NCBI GenBank assembly: GCA_036245805.1
Contig: BTRK01000006.1
Coordinates: 35,902,901-35,966,900 of the forward strand
From: Pristionchus mayeri
Lineage: Eukaryota; Nematoda; Chromadorea; Rhabditida; Neodiplogasteridae
DNA length: 64,000 nucleotides
Reading direction: 5' to 3'
Shown here: positions 41,882-54,200 of the stretch, in pieces
Layout of the letters: each line of letters begins with the position of its first letter
Position numbering within the stretch: position 1 is the first letter of the stretch
Notes under the pieces: generated by a model
Told to the model about the DNA's origin: nothing
What the model saw: the letters and a program-made list of their open reading frames with translations, nothing else
The model's database searches: none
Program-made: the position numbers and the translations under genes

Positions 41882-43053
41882 CAGGTTGGTCATAAAGTTT
41901 TGCGCGATTTTGACTAAAGTGCATTCTTGCATCTACAATCGTTCGTTGTTGTCCAATCAACGTAGATCTTTTAGTGGTAGATAGAGGCTTTTATACTCTC
42001 TTTAGAGTACACTATCATAGATCTGTCCGATCAAGGAAAAGAATAAGGCGATGTACCAAACTTCATGTGGATGATCAACGACCTGACTTTTCAAAGGATT
42101 TGATTTTCATTTAGAACGGAGATAGGACCCAATCTAAACCACAGTAGTAAAGTATGATGGGAATATATCGTACTGGTGATGTTGAGACTGACCAGCCACA
42201 AAGGGCATATTAGAAATATGCGCGTAATCCGATCTGTGGGTTTTAATGGCACTTGTCAAGATAAATTTTGGAGTACTATATCTATGCCGACAGTTCTTGA
42301 GATTTCAATTATTCATGATTGTGAACTACCTTTCCAGTACAAGTCACAATTCCCTTTGGGGGATAATGGGGCTCTCCATTCACGAACATGGTTCTTCGGA
42401 TTTTAGGTGCCCAATTTAGAACATCGAAATACACACTTTAGGCTTTTTTGTGCTAGACATGTGGTTTGAACGGCGCTACTTTCCTGTTAAAATTAACGAA
42501 CAACCCTTGCCCTATCACTCACTACTTAGGAATATTGTGGAGGTCGCTACTTTTTCTAGGGTGAGCCGTGCTTGAAGACCCTCCATGTCAAGTTTTTTGA
42601 CGTTTTCTTTGCAAAATAATTGAGTTACAAATATCACGTTTTTAGATGAGAAAGAAAACTGGGCTCTTAAATATTGATATAATAGAGAACCATGTAAGTA
42701 TTGATTACAGCGCCCATAGGTAGAGGTCACCTGCGTCAATCCTCGAAACAGGTGATTTGCTCGATAGAAATCTTATTTTTCTAAGTGCCTGGGTTTCATT
42801 GACCTCTACGAAGCCCATTTAGAATTCGGCAGGTCTCTCTTTTTGAAACTAGGTAGTGTACGCCTAGTGCTTTTTAATAAACTTTGTGAGTCTCCATCTA
42901 AAAATTTATCTGCGAAGTACAGCAACTTTAAATAAAATCTTATTTTTTTCCCTATATGACGTCATCAGGACAATACGTGGCGATTTGAGCAAAAGAAAAT
43001 ATACGAACTCAAACTTGGGGTCCGAAATCGCGCAAAACTTTATGACCAACCTA
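41882..43053. mobile_element. Decayed mariner-like element with AGGTTGGTC terminal repeats
   Basis: The left end AGGTTGGTCATAAAGTTTTG continues CGCGATTT; the right end at about 43027-43053 is its reverse complement (ATCGCGCAAAACTTTATGAC followed by CAACCT). The right end is followed by TA; the left flank has lost the TA. The 1.17 kb interior has no intact open frame. The repeat shares the AGGTTG...AAAGT...TTGCG layout with the elements at 3.0 and 50.0 kb. It is intergenic, between the orphan membrane gene and pbo-1. Confidence 0.8.
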
Positions 43054-43271
43054 ACACTTTCGTCTTTCATTTCATTAGTGAACAATACTCTATTTGAATA
43101 GAATCTGTGTTAGTAGTAGTCCGCAGTTTGCGTCGATTAGTCTCTATTGAAGGAATCTAAAATGTAATGCAGGATCGGGAGTAAATACAAGTATCGAATT
43201 TCGAATGTTTTTGAGAGATTGACAATATAAGAGGCCAGCTTTCAGCAAGATAAGTGTTAGATACTCGTCGA

Positions 43272-44760
43272 TCAGTTGAGGAATCTGATGGACATCTTGT
43301 CCTCGATGTCCGTCTTCTCCATCGCCTGCAATCATTCGAGTTGTGCTCAGAATACTTCTCCAGAATGCACATTTTTAGAATCATCTTTGTGATTCCGGAT
43401 GTATCATAGTGCTACGCATACATCTGTTGTATCAGCATTTTGAAAATTTTAAAACATTTTTACGTAAGTTCTTTCTCCATTTCATTTAGTAATAGACAAA
43501 TGTTCCTTATTCATTTTGTGTGCCGACTAGCGTACCTTGCAGAACTCATCGAATGAGATCTTTCCATCCTGGTCAGCATCGGCCTCCTCGATAGTTCTGT
43601 CTGCGATCTTATCGAGCTGAAACAAAACATTATTTTCATATATATTTTCGGGTTATTTGTTTATTTGTGTATCGTATGTTTGTTACAGATCTTTTGCTTT
43701 CACAGTCTCATACCTGATCAGCGGTGATGTTTGCTCCGACCATGCTGTTGAGGATGACTTTGAACTCCTCCCTTGTGATGTACCCATTCCTGTTCAGGTC
43801 GTACATCATGAAGGCGACTGCAATATATTCAGTAGGCATCTTTCCCTTATAAGTATCAAGTTTACAATGAACTTTATCTCATTTATCACTCCTTCCCTCT
43901 TTCTGTTTCAAAAATCCTCACAGCGTCCCGAGCTTTTTTTAATGTGTACCGTTCTGAATGCGCTCACACTATCACTGATATGCAATCGTAATCTGCTTCA
44001 AGAGTCAAGATACAATTTTACGTACACTTGAGTTTCTTGCTTCTGTCATTCAGTTGGTTCTTCTTCGTCTTATCAATCGGTTGGAAGTACGCGAGGACCT
44101 GCACGAACTGGCGGAAGTTGAGGTGTTTGTCATCCTTTCCTCTGCAATCGCATGATCTTCATTGTTATGCGTGTTTATTCCCACATTTTTCACTGTTTCC
44201 ATCGAAAAAAGGTAGCCGTAAAGAGGCGATAGAATGTTCGAACCCTTCATGTTTCTCGGAATGATCACAGGGGTCAAAGTGATTGTTTGAGATGGAGACT
44301 AGATACGCACGAAGGGAAGGGAGATTAGAGGGACGAAGGAACTAACGCGAGAGTGAAGAAAGCGTCGACGATTCTGTCTCCCAGAGGGTTCACGGCCAAT
44401 TCGGGCACGTTCATGAGGTCTTCCCTTTCGAGGAATCCCTGTCCCTTCTTGTCGAGGGAGAGGAAACGGGAGTAAAGACGGACGATCTGGTTGCGGTTGA
44501 CTGAAAACAAATTTTCCGTTTAATTACCTAAGTTTGAGAGTTTTTGCTTCAATCATGGTGGGATGTTGACCGGGAGAACCCTGTCATTTGGCAAAGAGCG
44601 ACGACATTCTCCCGAGACCATTATCTTTATCTTCTAAGAATACATCCATTTTAATAGCTATTTAAGATTTTCACGTTATTTGAATGAACTTACACTCAGT
44701 TTCTCTCGAAATCTCCTCGATTTCCTCATCACGGAGCATAAGAGAGCTGCTATTACCCAT
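43272..44760 (-). CDS. pbo-1: Calcineurin B homologous protein (CHP), PBO-1
   Basis: EF-hand cofactor of Na+/H+ exchangers; C. elegans PBO-1 is needed for the intestinal posterior body contraction signal. Exons in transcription order: 44694-44760, 44347-44500, 44026-44141, 43714-43817, 43536-43616 and 43272-43325 (191 residues, family length). MGNSSS gives an N-myristoylation signal. N-terminal EF-hands are degenerate (SLDKKGQGFLEREDL), whereas EF3 (DLNRNGYITREEF) and EF4 (DADQDGKISFDEF) have intact Ca2+ loops. The C-terminus is KMSIRFLN. This pattern, with two dead and two live hands and an N-myristoyl site, is characteristic of CHP rather than calcineurin B. Exon junctions follow GT-AG. Confidence 0.93.
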
Positions 44761-45774
44761 TATCTCTGAAATATGAGAGAGATTTGAACAATGTGAAGAG
44801 TAAAAGAGAAAAGAAAGTCACAAGAAAGACGAGTTCTCATAATGATTGGAGGAAAGCGAATCAATAGAATAGAGTTTAAAGACGAAAACAGCAGAGAATC
44901 GACCCATGAAGTAAGAAGGTGAGAGAACGGGAGCAGTGAGAGATTGGTGTTGTGAGGGAGTGTGTGCGTGCAGTGAGTGCATTGAATGACGACCTTTCGT
45001 AGTCTGAAAATCTCGCACAACGACACCACGTCTGTGACTGCCGATTGTAGTTTGAATCACGGACCGGTGTCTCAAAAAAGTGGAACACAATAGTGTCTGA
45101 GACACTCGAGTTTGCCCAATGTACGCCACAATCGAGGAACTGTAGAGCATGCTCCCACGCCTTAGAAGGCAATCCAAAACTGTTAGACAAGCAAAGATTG
45201 AAATGATGATGGTCAGATAGAATTGATACTATTGAGGTATCGCGTCTGCTCTGAGAGGAGGTTGTTCGCACAAATTGGTTTGAATAACCCGCTCGAGATA
45301 AGCGGCACGCATCAATACGAACCTGTAAGTTCACCAGACGAGCGTCAAAAGACCACTGAGGGAAGTGAATGCTGCCCTACCGCAGAGCTAAGCCCCGGTG
45401 CTCGACTATTCCGCTGTTTCGCGCTTTCGACTTCGGGAACTGTTCTGTCTCTGGTCTTGCACACTCTTACAAAGCGATTGTGCTCACACAACAAGATGGT
45501 ATGAGGAAAACCTATCCGGAAAAGAGAGAACAACATGTTTTTGCCGAGAGTCGAGAGATCAAAGATCAACGATAAGAGATAAGAGACCAAACAGATCGAA
45601 AGCCCGAAATCGTATGATTATGTTGATATCTAGTTTCGAATAACGGATTCCTAACATGCAATGGACATTCAGAAAATTGATCGTATGAAGAGTATTTTGA
45701 ACACTGTTTTACAAAACGATTCATTGTTGGTGACGTATCTTCTTCTCGTCTTCCTAGTATCTTCTTATCGTCAT
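44761..45774. other. Intergenic region between pbo-1 and the downstream end of the 264-aa membrane gene
   Basis: About 1 kb upstream of pbo-1, likely containing its promoter. Open frames on both strands at 44818-45643 overlap one another and lack splice structure. Nothing further was recognised. Confidence 0.5.
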
Positions 45775-47719
45775 CTACTTAGGCTCGGACGGAGGATTCG
45801 ACGGAGCTGTCTTCTCGATTTCACTGAATCATTCGGATGCAATTGAGCCACACAGAGTGGCAGCTTACCGGATGAAAGCGAGCGATGCTCTCTCAATCTG
45901 TTCAGGAGTAGGCTCAGGCACTGCAAAAGAGGGTTACTGAGAAAGCTACCAATCACTTCAACCTTTGCCATCGGGGTTCTCCATGGAGCTGCGCTGCGTG
46001 TTATCGTCGCTCATTTCGCTGCCCAGAGTAGCTGAACTATCTTGTATCATAATATTATGCTCGGTCACATCTAACCCATCGTACGAACGGATCCACTGAT
46101 CGACTTGGGCTGGTTCCGAATGGATCCACTGACAGATTGGGTCTTGTCCACCGAAAGCTCTGCAATCACCCCGATAGCTTATCAATCGTACAGTGGATCT
46201 GGCACTTATTCGATTAATGGCTACATCACACTCTTACATTTCCCATCGAATTCCCATCATTGAGGGGTTGAGCGGCCGTCTTATCGTGACAGTACTCGAT
46301 GAGAAAAAGAGGGGGTGGGTGGCCATAAACCGAAGAAGTGCCGTGAATCTCACCGTTACTCGAGGGAGCGGCGCCACTCTTCGGACGGATTGAGTTGGGA
46401 ACGGCAGTTCGAGTAGAGTTCGAGACGAATTGAGGGGGCACCGTGCGTCCCGAGGCAATGTAGACAGCTGCAGGAAGTTTGTCTTTAAAGTTGCCCAACA
46501 CCCGTGAAATTATTTGAATTTGCGCGCTTGCCTGATCTGGCCCACTCTCTTGTTTTTGCATGCTCTACTTGATACCGTGACCAGGCACGCACGCAAATTC
46601 AAATAATGGGGCTTGCCCTCAATCATTCTCTTGTGCTTCTCTTCCTGATCCAGACGAGAAGCGGCGGGTTTCATAGGCGTGCGTTGAGAGCGTGCCGAAG
46701 GATCTTTCTGAGATAACCAATTGTGATTGCATCTGGCAAAAGTTTCTAGTGGGATCCCATTGGATTTCCCAGTAAGATCCATGGGGGCTAGTGTCAAAAG
46801 TATACGATTCGTCATTTATTTTTAAAATGTCAGGTCGTTTTCCACCATTCATTTTAATAATAAGGCGCAATTATTTCTCCAAAATGACGTGTCATTTTCA
46901 AGAATAGTGGAGCGTTGCTTCGTTCCGGATGAGCTCCGTGGCAAGAAGTCGTCTGGTCGACGTATCACTTTGAAAATCACTAGTCGACGTGCCAATTGGG
47001 AAGAATGTGAATTTTCATTAAAAGTGACGTGTTAATAACGAATCATTTGGGACGCGCCATAGTCGTTTGACCGGTCACTTTCGACGCTGTTCAATTGCTG
47101 CTTGGCAAATCCACTTGGATCCCACTGGGAAACTTTTACCAGTGACGTCATTAAACACACCGGTGTCAACAAGGGAAGATCTTCCTCTTTCGAAGACTCT
47201 CGCAGACTGGATCGGAAGGCCTCCAATCGCTTCTTCGGAATATGCGCCCATTCCGCTCCCTCGGGAAGCTTGTTGAGACCAGCCTGAAACGAGGAACGGA
47301 TACGGTAGAAAGGTTACGGTATAAGATAACATCGAGATTTGGCCCACTCCCCCCTCTCCTCCCCTATCATTTCTCACTTCATTCCTATCTCAAAGGGGTT
47401 GTATGAACGAAAATCAGGGTGAGATAGAAATGAGTGGGGTAGGGGAGGAAGGGAGGGCCTGAAATGGAAGAAGTGTAGGATATGTACCTGCCGACTTTTG
47501 AGATCGAAGTAGCAAGCAACGATCGTCGCAGTGAGCACGCCGACTATCAGTGCAATCAAGATTGAAAAGGCAGTGATGCTGGAATTAAACACTCAGTCTT
47601 AGTCTTAAAGAGATTCCATACGAGAAGTAGCCGAAGATAAGGACTGCTGGTAACGGAGGAGCCGCTGTTGTATGGTTGAACGTAGTATTCATCAGTGATG
47701 AGGGAGCATTATTCGTCAT
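45775..47719 (-). CDS. Orphan type III-like membrane protein with disordered cytoplasmic tail
   Basis: Nine exons in transcription order: 47622-47719, 47488-47578, 47161-47283, 46593-46707, 46354-46467, 46076-46159, 45963-46031, 45869-45920 and 45775-45823 (264 residues, phases agree). The N-terminus (MTNNAPSSLMNTTFNHTTAA) has N-glycosylation sequons and no signal peptide. A strong transmembrane helix follows (AFSILIALIVGVLTATIVAC). The remainder is charged and Ser-rich (KLPEGAEWAHIPKKRLEAFR, KTQSVSGSIRNQPKSISGSV, ERASLAFIRE). This suggests an N-out, C-in single-pass protein. Donors at 47160 and 46592 were chosen to keep phase; an alternative donor at about 47141 would add a few residues. No family is recognised. 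Confidence 0.68.
46733..47142. mobile_element. MITE-like inverted-repeat element in intron of the 264-aa membrane gene
   Basis: The left end CTGGCAAAAGTTTCTAGTGG continues GATCCCATTGGATTT. The right end, reversed, reads CTGGTAAAAGTTTCCCAGTG, then GGATCCAAGTGGATTT. The ends match over about 35 bases with few differences. The 340 bp interior contains secondary inverted similarity (CAGGTCGTTTTCC near 46832; GTCGTTTGACC near 47062). It sits inside the intron between 46708 and 47160 and starts only 18 bases from the donor of exon 3. The family is not recognised. Confidence 0.7.
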
Positions 47720-48281
47720 TCGCAGACGAGCCGACCGTTGCGGACTACGGAAAATGGATAGAGTGAGTGGAAAATGGTTGTCCGATCAGATCGCTCTTCA
47801 GATATCTGCATAACGTATAATGCAAATTGTAAATTTAATTGTATTTATTAGTAAATATGCATAATTGTATTATGCTAAATAAGATTATTTTACGCATATT
47901 ACAATATTTTGAATTATTTATCAAAAAGCGCCTAAAAAGTTAGTTCTCGATCGAAATAAGACTACCGTACCCTCAGGACTCAGACTGTCGAAAGGTGTGC
48001 TCCATTTTCTTTCGATTCTTGCCAATTTTCTTCCGCTTTTCATGAGAACTATGCTGTGATAGAATCTTCCAATTGCGCTTCAGTCGTATAACCTCAATTT
48101 TCGAGTATATCAGCTGCTCACAGCTCTGCGCGGGGTTGAAAACATGCGATGCGTCACTTGTAAATAGGTGCTTACTTTATATCTTTCTTGCGTTGCTAGG
48201 GTTCTCTTGCACCGCCCTCTCGCAGGGTAAACCTCGAGCCTGCTATCTATAATCCTCACTTCCTAAATGGTTCATTTAAGG
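47720..48281. other. Divergent promoter region of the 264-aa membrane gene and sec-3
   Basis: A/T-rich, about 560 bases between the start codons of two divergent genes. Short T-rich tracts precede sec-3. A short upstream ATG at 48267 closes immediately with a stop after four codons, so translation of sec-3 is expected from 48282. Confidence 0.5.
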
Positions 48282-51200
48282 ATGAACGCGATTCGTTCGT
48301 CCCTCCAGCGTCAATTATTCCAAGACGCCGACGAGCGACTGTCAGCCATCGTAAGTCTAGTGAAGATCGATGGTAAGAAGAAGAAGCGACCCTCCTACCT
48401 CTGCCTCACACGTGAGTCCTTATTTTAACCACTTGATTGGGAGTCGGAAATTGTCAGTTATGAGCTCTACTAACTGATTTTGATCCTGAATTGCTAAAAT
48501 TGTCATTGTAATAGTAGTTGGAGCACAGTAGACTTGACTAGAAGGATAAGTAGGGTGATGAATCGAGACTTACATTGTTGCAGTGAGTTCTGAGCATCCT
48601 ATCTCGGTACGCATCTACCTCGTGAAGGAGGACAAGGAGGATTCGTACCGGAAGAAGGAGAAGTTCCAGCTGAGAGAAGTGAGGGCAGTCGATGGACTCA
48701 ACCCGAGAAAGGTTCGCCATTCAGATATTCTATTGGGAAGCTTTGGATAAGGGAGAATAGAGCGTTTAAGAAAGAAGGTACAATCTCTCCTCGAACGTTA
48801 ATGTTGTGAATGAGGAAGAAAGGAGGGTGGGTAGCTGACATTCCCGGGAAATTCGTCATCAGGAAAGAATGGGGTATCAATAGTGTCGTTGTGGGTAGTA
48901 ATGGGTCGTAGTGATCGTTCGTTGTCTCTTCCTCATGTTCATGGGAGGGAATGGAAGGGCAAGAAGGGACGATCGGCATCCTTGGTCTCTCAGCCGATGC
49001 CCGACTTCTCGATGACCCTCTCCGATCGGACATTCCGATTGACTGCCTCCTCCTGCGAGGAGAAGGACTCATTCATACGACAGCTGTACAAGGTCAGCCA
49101 TCTATTCAATTGGACTATGCGGACTTATTGATTTTTTTTATTATTTTCTATTTGGTGTTCGAAATTTAATTGGGCGAGTGCTCTTTCAACAATTATTTTT
49201 GCAGTTTGAATCAGTATGTGATTGCAGATGGCTAACAAATTCATTCCGTTCGCGATGCCTGACTTCATGAACGTGCCGATTCCAGTGGACGAGCCGACGA
49301 TCATCTTGCCCGTGGCAAATGTGGAGGAGGAGCAGATCAACGCCATCGAGGAGTACCAGGTACCATTCATCTTGAACCAGTTGATGGCCACCTACAGTAG
49401 TAGTATTATTTATATAGCTGATTGTGAGTGTGATTCTTTGGCTTTTATGTTAACTCGGAAGTTACCTTCAACTTCTTCAGCCTATTTCTCCGAAGGAAGA
49501 GTCTGACTTCCGTCGACTACTCGCCGTCACTGAGCTCAAGCTCGACCAGGCTGATCTATTCGTGAAGGTTTGTTATCTCTTCTTCATTATACGGTATGCT
49601 TTCGTATAAATTTTTTTTCGTCGCTATTACTAGTTTAATTCCCCAAATGTGCAAATTCTGAAGTTAAGTTCATTCTCCTCTCTCGAATACTCAAGATACT
49701 AGATCAATGGAGAACGTTCGACTAATGTTTGAATAATAGTTCCTACTGTTACGCCCATTGAGAAAATTGACAATGAATGAATAATTCAGTCATTCCTTTT
49801 TTCAGGCGCTGTCTAACCAATTACAATCGCTGGATGGGGCGAACATCGAGTCGATGATAAGCAGCGAGACTGCGGTGAGTTAGTTGCTCTCATAAGGACA
49901 ACGATAATTTCGTCATTTTATTAATTAATGATATATTTTTTCGTTCCAAAATGTATTTCCCACCACTTAAACATAGATATTAGGTTGTTGCGAAAGTCTT
50001 GTCGCGTGCGTAAGTACATCGATTTCGCTTCTCTGGAATTTAGGTTACATAACCTCATAATATATCACAGGTATCACGAGTCAGTGGAGGTGTGTGGGAA
50101 CAATTTCCAAGTTTAACTTTGTTTCGGTTCATATTATTGTGGTAGCATACACTAGATCCAACTTCTTGAAAAATCTAGGTCACAGGTCCCAGAGCCGTCG
50201 TTTAGGGATTTCCCGGTTATACAACAGGCCCTACTGTATTTCAGCTTCCAGATGCGCTACAGAGTTGGCAGTGGGCTCAAAATAAGCGGAAAATTATTTT
50301 GAACAACTTTTATGTTGAAAGTGAAACCGTAAGACTTCGATTTCAGAAAATATGAGCGAAAACCTGAAATTATGAGTACAAATAAAATCATAGCATCTCG
50401 GTGAGTAGCAAACAAAGTGAATTTTATTGAAGATTATGGAAGTTTAACTCCAGCCGCATATAGAAAAAAATAGTAATCGGCAGATTCAGGGTGGCCCCTT
50501 TCCGCTGTATAGCTCCGAAAGTCGAAAAAATGATATGTCAAATTTTGAAAAATTCTCATCTCGCAGATTCATCATTCCATTCGATCAGTTCAATCATTTC
50601 CTTTAATTTCTCGATCATAGACGCTAGATGACGTTGAAAGAGCACGCAAATTACACACTTCAAAAAATTCGATTTTCAACCCTCCGATTTTTCCAAGTTC
50701 GTGAGCATCCAGTTCAGGATTTATACAGCTATGGAATTGAACTCAAAGTGTAATCAACAGTGGTGACTGATACGAATACATTCTGCCATTATTGGCTCTC
50801 CAGTTGGTTCCATGCCCTTGATTCACATGCTCGAACTTGATGGATCGCGTTGGTCCAAATGAAACATAATTTTATTTTGACTAAATTTCAAGGAGTCTAT
50901 GCCCTTTTCTATTAGGGATAAATATGATGAGTTACACTGAGATAGAAAATACTCACAGTAACAACAAAAACTACGTTTAAAAAATATGACATTTTTGAAC
51001 ATTGAGATTTTGAATTTTTGAACAGCCTTGAAAATGGACACAATTTTAACATTTTCCATCTCTCCTGCGCTAAATATGATTGTTAGATACCGAAAATATC
51101 GGATATTCTTTTAAATTAATTCAAAATAGCATTATGATGTTTTTGAACCAACGCGATCCAGCAAGTTCGAGCATGTAAATCCAGGTCATGGAACCATTTG

Positions 51201-54200
51201 GAGAGCCCATAATGGCAGAATGTACTCATGTCAGTCACCACTGTTGATTACACTTTGAGTTCAATTCCATAGCTGGGTAAATCCTGAACTGGATGCTCAC
51301 GAACTTGGAAAAATCGGAGGGTTGAAAATCGAATTTTTTTAAGTGTGTAATTTGCGTGCTCTTTCAACGTCATCTAGCGTCTATGATCGAGAAATTAAAG
51401 GAAATGATTGAACTGATCGAATGGAATGATGAATCTGCGAGATGAGAATTTTTCAAAATTTGACATATCATTTTTTCGACTTTCGGAGCTATACAGCGGA
51501 AAGGGGCCACCCTGAATCTGCCGATTACTATTTTTTTCTATATGCGGCTGGAGTTAAACTTCCATAATCTTCAATAAAATTCACTTTGTTTGCTACTCAC
51601 CGAGATGCTATGATTTTATTTGTACTCGTAATTTCAGGTTTTCGCTCATATTTTCTGAAATTCAAGTCTTACTGTTTCACTTTCAACATAAAAGTTGTTC
51701 AAAATAATTTTCCGCTTATTTTGAGCCCACTGCCAACTCTGTAGCGCATCTGGAAGCTGAAATACAGTAGGGCCGGTTATAAAACCGGGAAATCCCTAAA
51801 CGACGGCTCTGGGACCTGTGACCTAGATTTTTCAAGAAGTTGGATATAGTGTATGCTACCACAATAATATGAACCGAAACAAAAAAATAAAACTTGGAAA
51901 TTGTTCCCGGGTGTTGACTTTTCCCCCCACTGACTCATGATACATGTGATATGTTAGGTGCATGCATGCGCACCATAGTCAAGTAGTTACCCCTAAGCCC
52001 CTATCGAAAACCAGAAAAATTCACGAATTTTATTTTGAGTGAAAATGTGATAAAAATATGTTCCAAATTTATCACAGCCTTAAAGCAACTAGCGACTTCT
52101 GTAATTTTTCTTGTGAAATGATATTAGAGGAAGGGTTGCTTGTTCAGATAAGCACGATAGACATACCATTTATGTCGCCTGCGAGCCCTAATTTTTTTTT
52201 AAATAATGTAGTTTTCGTCATTAAAATTTGAGGATCTCTTTTCTTAAAGATGAATTTTGCCGTGGAAATAGTCCACCAACACCAAAATGAAATAGTAAGT
52301 CAATCTCCACATTTATTATCTTTTTCAGACAAATATAGATTCCCAGATCCATCGGAACAAAAATGAGACGATAAAACATGTATTCGAGAATTCTCGTCCA
52401 AGCTTGATTCCGAAATATGTAAAAATTTCCAGAAAGGCATTTGTGCCTGGCTATCTATTAATGAGCCCTGGCAATGCCTGGCTCATTAGATTTATGAATA
52501 TGTTATGCGTTTGGCCATACCACTTTTACGAGTAGTTGTAAACGTAGAAACGAGCATGTCGGTGATATCAGTAAGCAGTGTTTCGTCTTGCTCTGTTAAT
52601 TTGGTAATGATCCTTCAGCTGCGGAATAAGGTGCGCTAGAAAGACTATCTATTACCTTATCGATAGTAATTAGTTACATGATCTAGAAAGATGAAGTTAG
52701 GACTATAGGCGATACAACGTTCAAGCGCTATGACGCGACAAGACTTTCGCAACAACCTGATATTGGGGTGTCCGGAAAGTTCGTATAATTTTTTGTTTTT
52801 ATTTTTTATTCAATGCTTTACAATTCTCAGTGACCAATGTATGCCCCCTTCTTTCTCACTACCTCCCTCCAGCGATTGGGCAGGGTCTCGATTCCTCTCT
52901 TCCAGAATGCGGGTTTCTTCGAGACCGCCCAGTTCACGAAAGCCCTCACAACTTCATCTCGATTCTTGAACTTCTTTCCTTTGCAGAAGTCAGAGAGAGA
53001 GCGGAAGCAGTGGTAGTCGCATGGGGAGAGATCCGGGGAATACGGTGGATGGGGGATCCTCTCGATCTTCAGCTCGTCCATTTTCTTCTGGGTCATCTTC
53101 GCTCGATGTGGGCGAGCATTGCCCATCAGAAGAAGAATTTTTCCCTGGTTCAGGAGTCTGGGAGGGACTCTGATCGCGACATCTTCCAGTTGTTCAGAGA
53201 AGAGGTCGGCATTGATGCTGGTGCCAGGGGCGAGGATCTCCCAGTAGATGGGACCGAGCACTGAGAAGAAGAAGCAGAGGAGTTCCTTCTTTCCGTGCTC
53301 TTCCTTCTTCGGGACGGGCGTGGGCTTCTCATCTGCATCCACCCATTGCAGTCTCCTCACAGGGTTATCGTAAGTGATCCACTTCTCATCTGTAGCGCTG
53401 ATGGAATTGACCCATCGAAGATTGGATCTACGATGGAGTAATTCCCGACAGACTTGAACACGATTTTTCAGCTGTTCGGGGGAGAGGTCATGGGGAATCA
53501 CTTGTGGGAGTTTCGGCTTCTTCCCAGATCGATGGAGGATATCGGACACCGTTGATCTGGGAGTACCAGTATCCTTCTTCAACTCAAGCACACTGGCCAT
53601 GGGCTTGCGCTTCAGTGTGCGGAGAACGAGAGGCTGATCGAGGAGGGAGGGCGTCCAGAGCGGGGTTGATCATCGAGACCAAACTCCTCTTTCTTGAAGC
53701 GGGAGAACCACTTATAGCAGAAGGGTATGAAGGGGGCGTCAGCTCCTTCCGACTGGGCCAGGGCAGACTGGGCCTCCTTCACGGATCGGCCAAGACGGTA
53801 GTAATGAAGTAAAACTGCTCGGAGGTAGAGATGGGAGTCCATCACAAGAATCAATGTAGCAACTATTAGACTGATTAAATCCTCTCACTACTCAACGTCA
53901 GAATGATGCAATACATTGTTGACAAACAGATTGCGCAATTACTGCATTTGATCGCGAACTGACTTTTTTCCGAAGCATTATACGAACTTTCCGGACACCC
54001 CAATATTTACCTAGCAATTGACTTAGGTATTATTCATTCAAGTTTAAAATATAATGCGGTTCATAAGATTACGGTAACTGGATCGAGAGAAGGGTGGGGG
54101 GGAGGGGGTCCAGACTGCATGTACCCACATGGACACAGACGTAGCAGTGTTTTTTCCCGCGAAATATGCCTCGAATAATTCGGAATGACTTTAACCTTTC

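Noticed and set aside
46619..46870. Repeated QWDP-containing peptides as a duplicated protein domain
   Set aside because: The similarity is explained by DNA inverted repeats at the ends of an intronic MITE.
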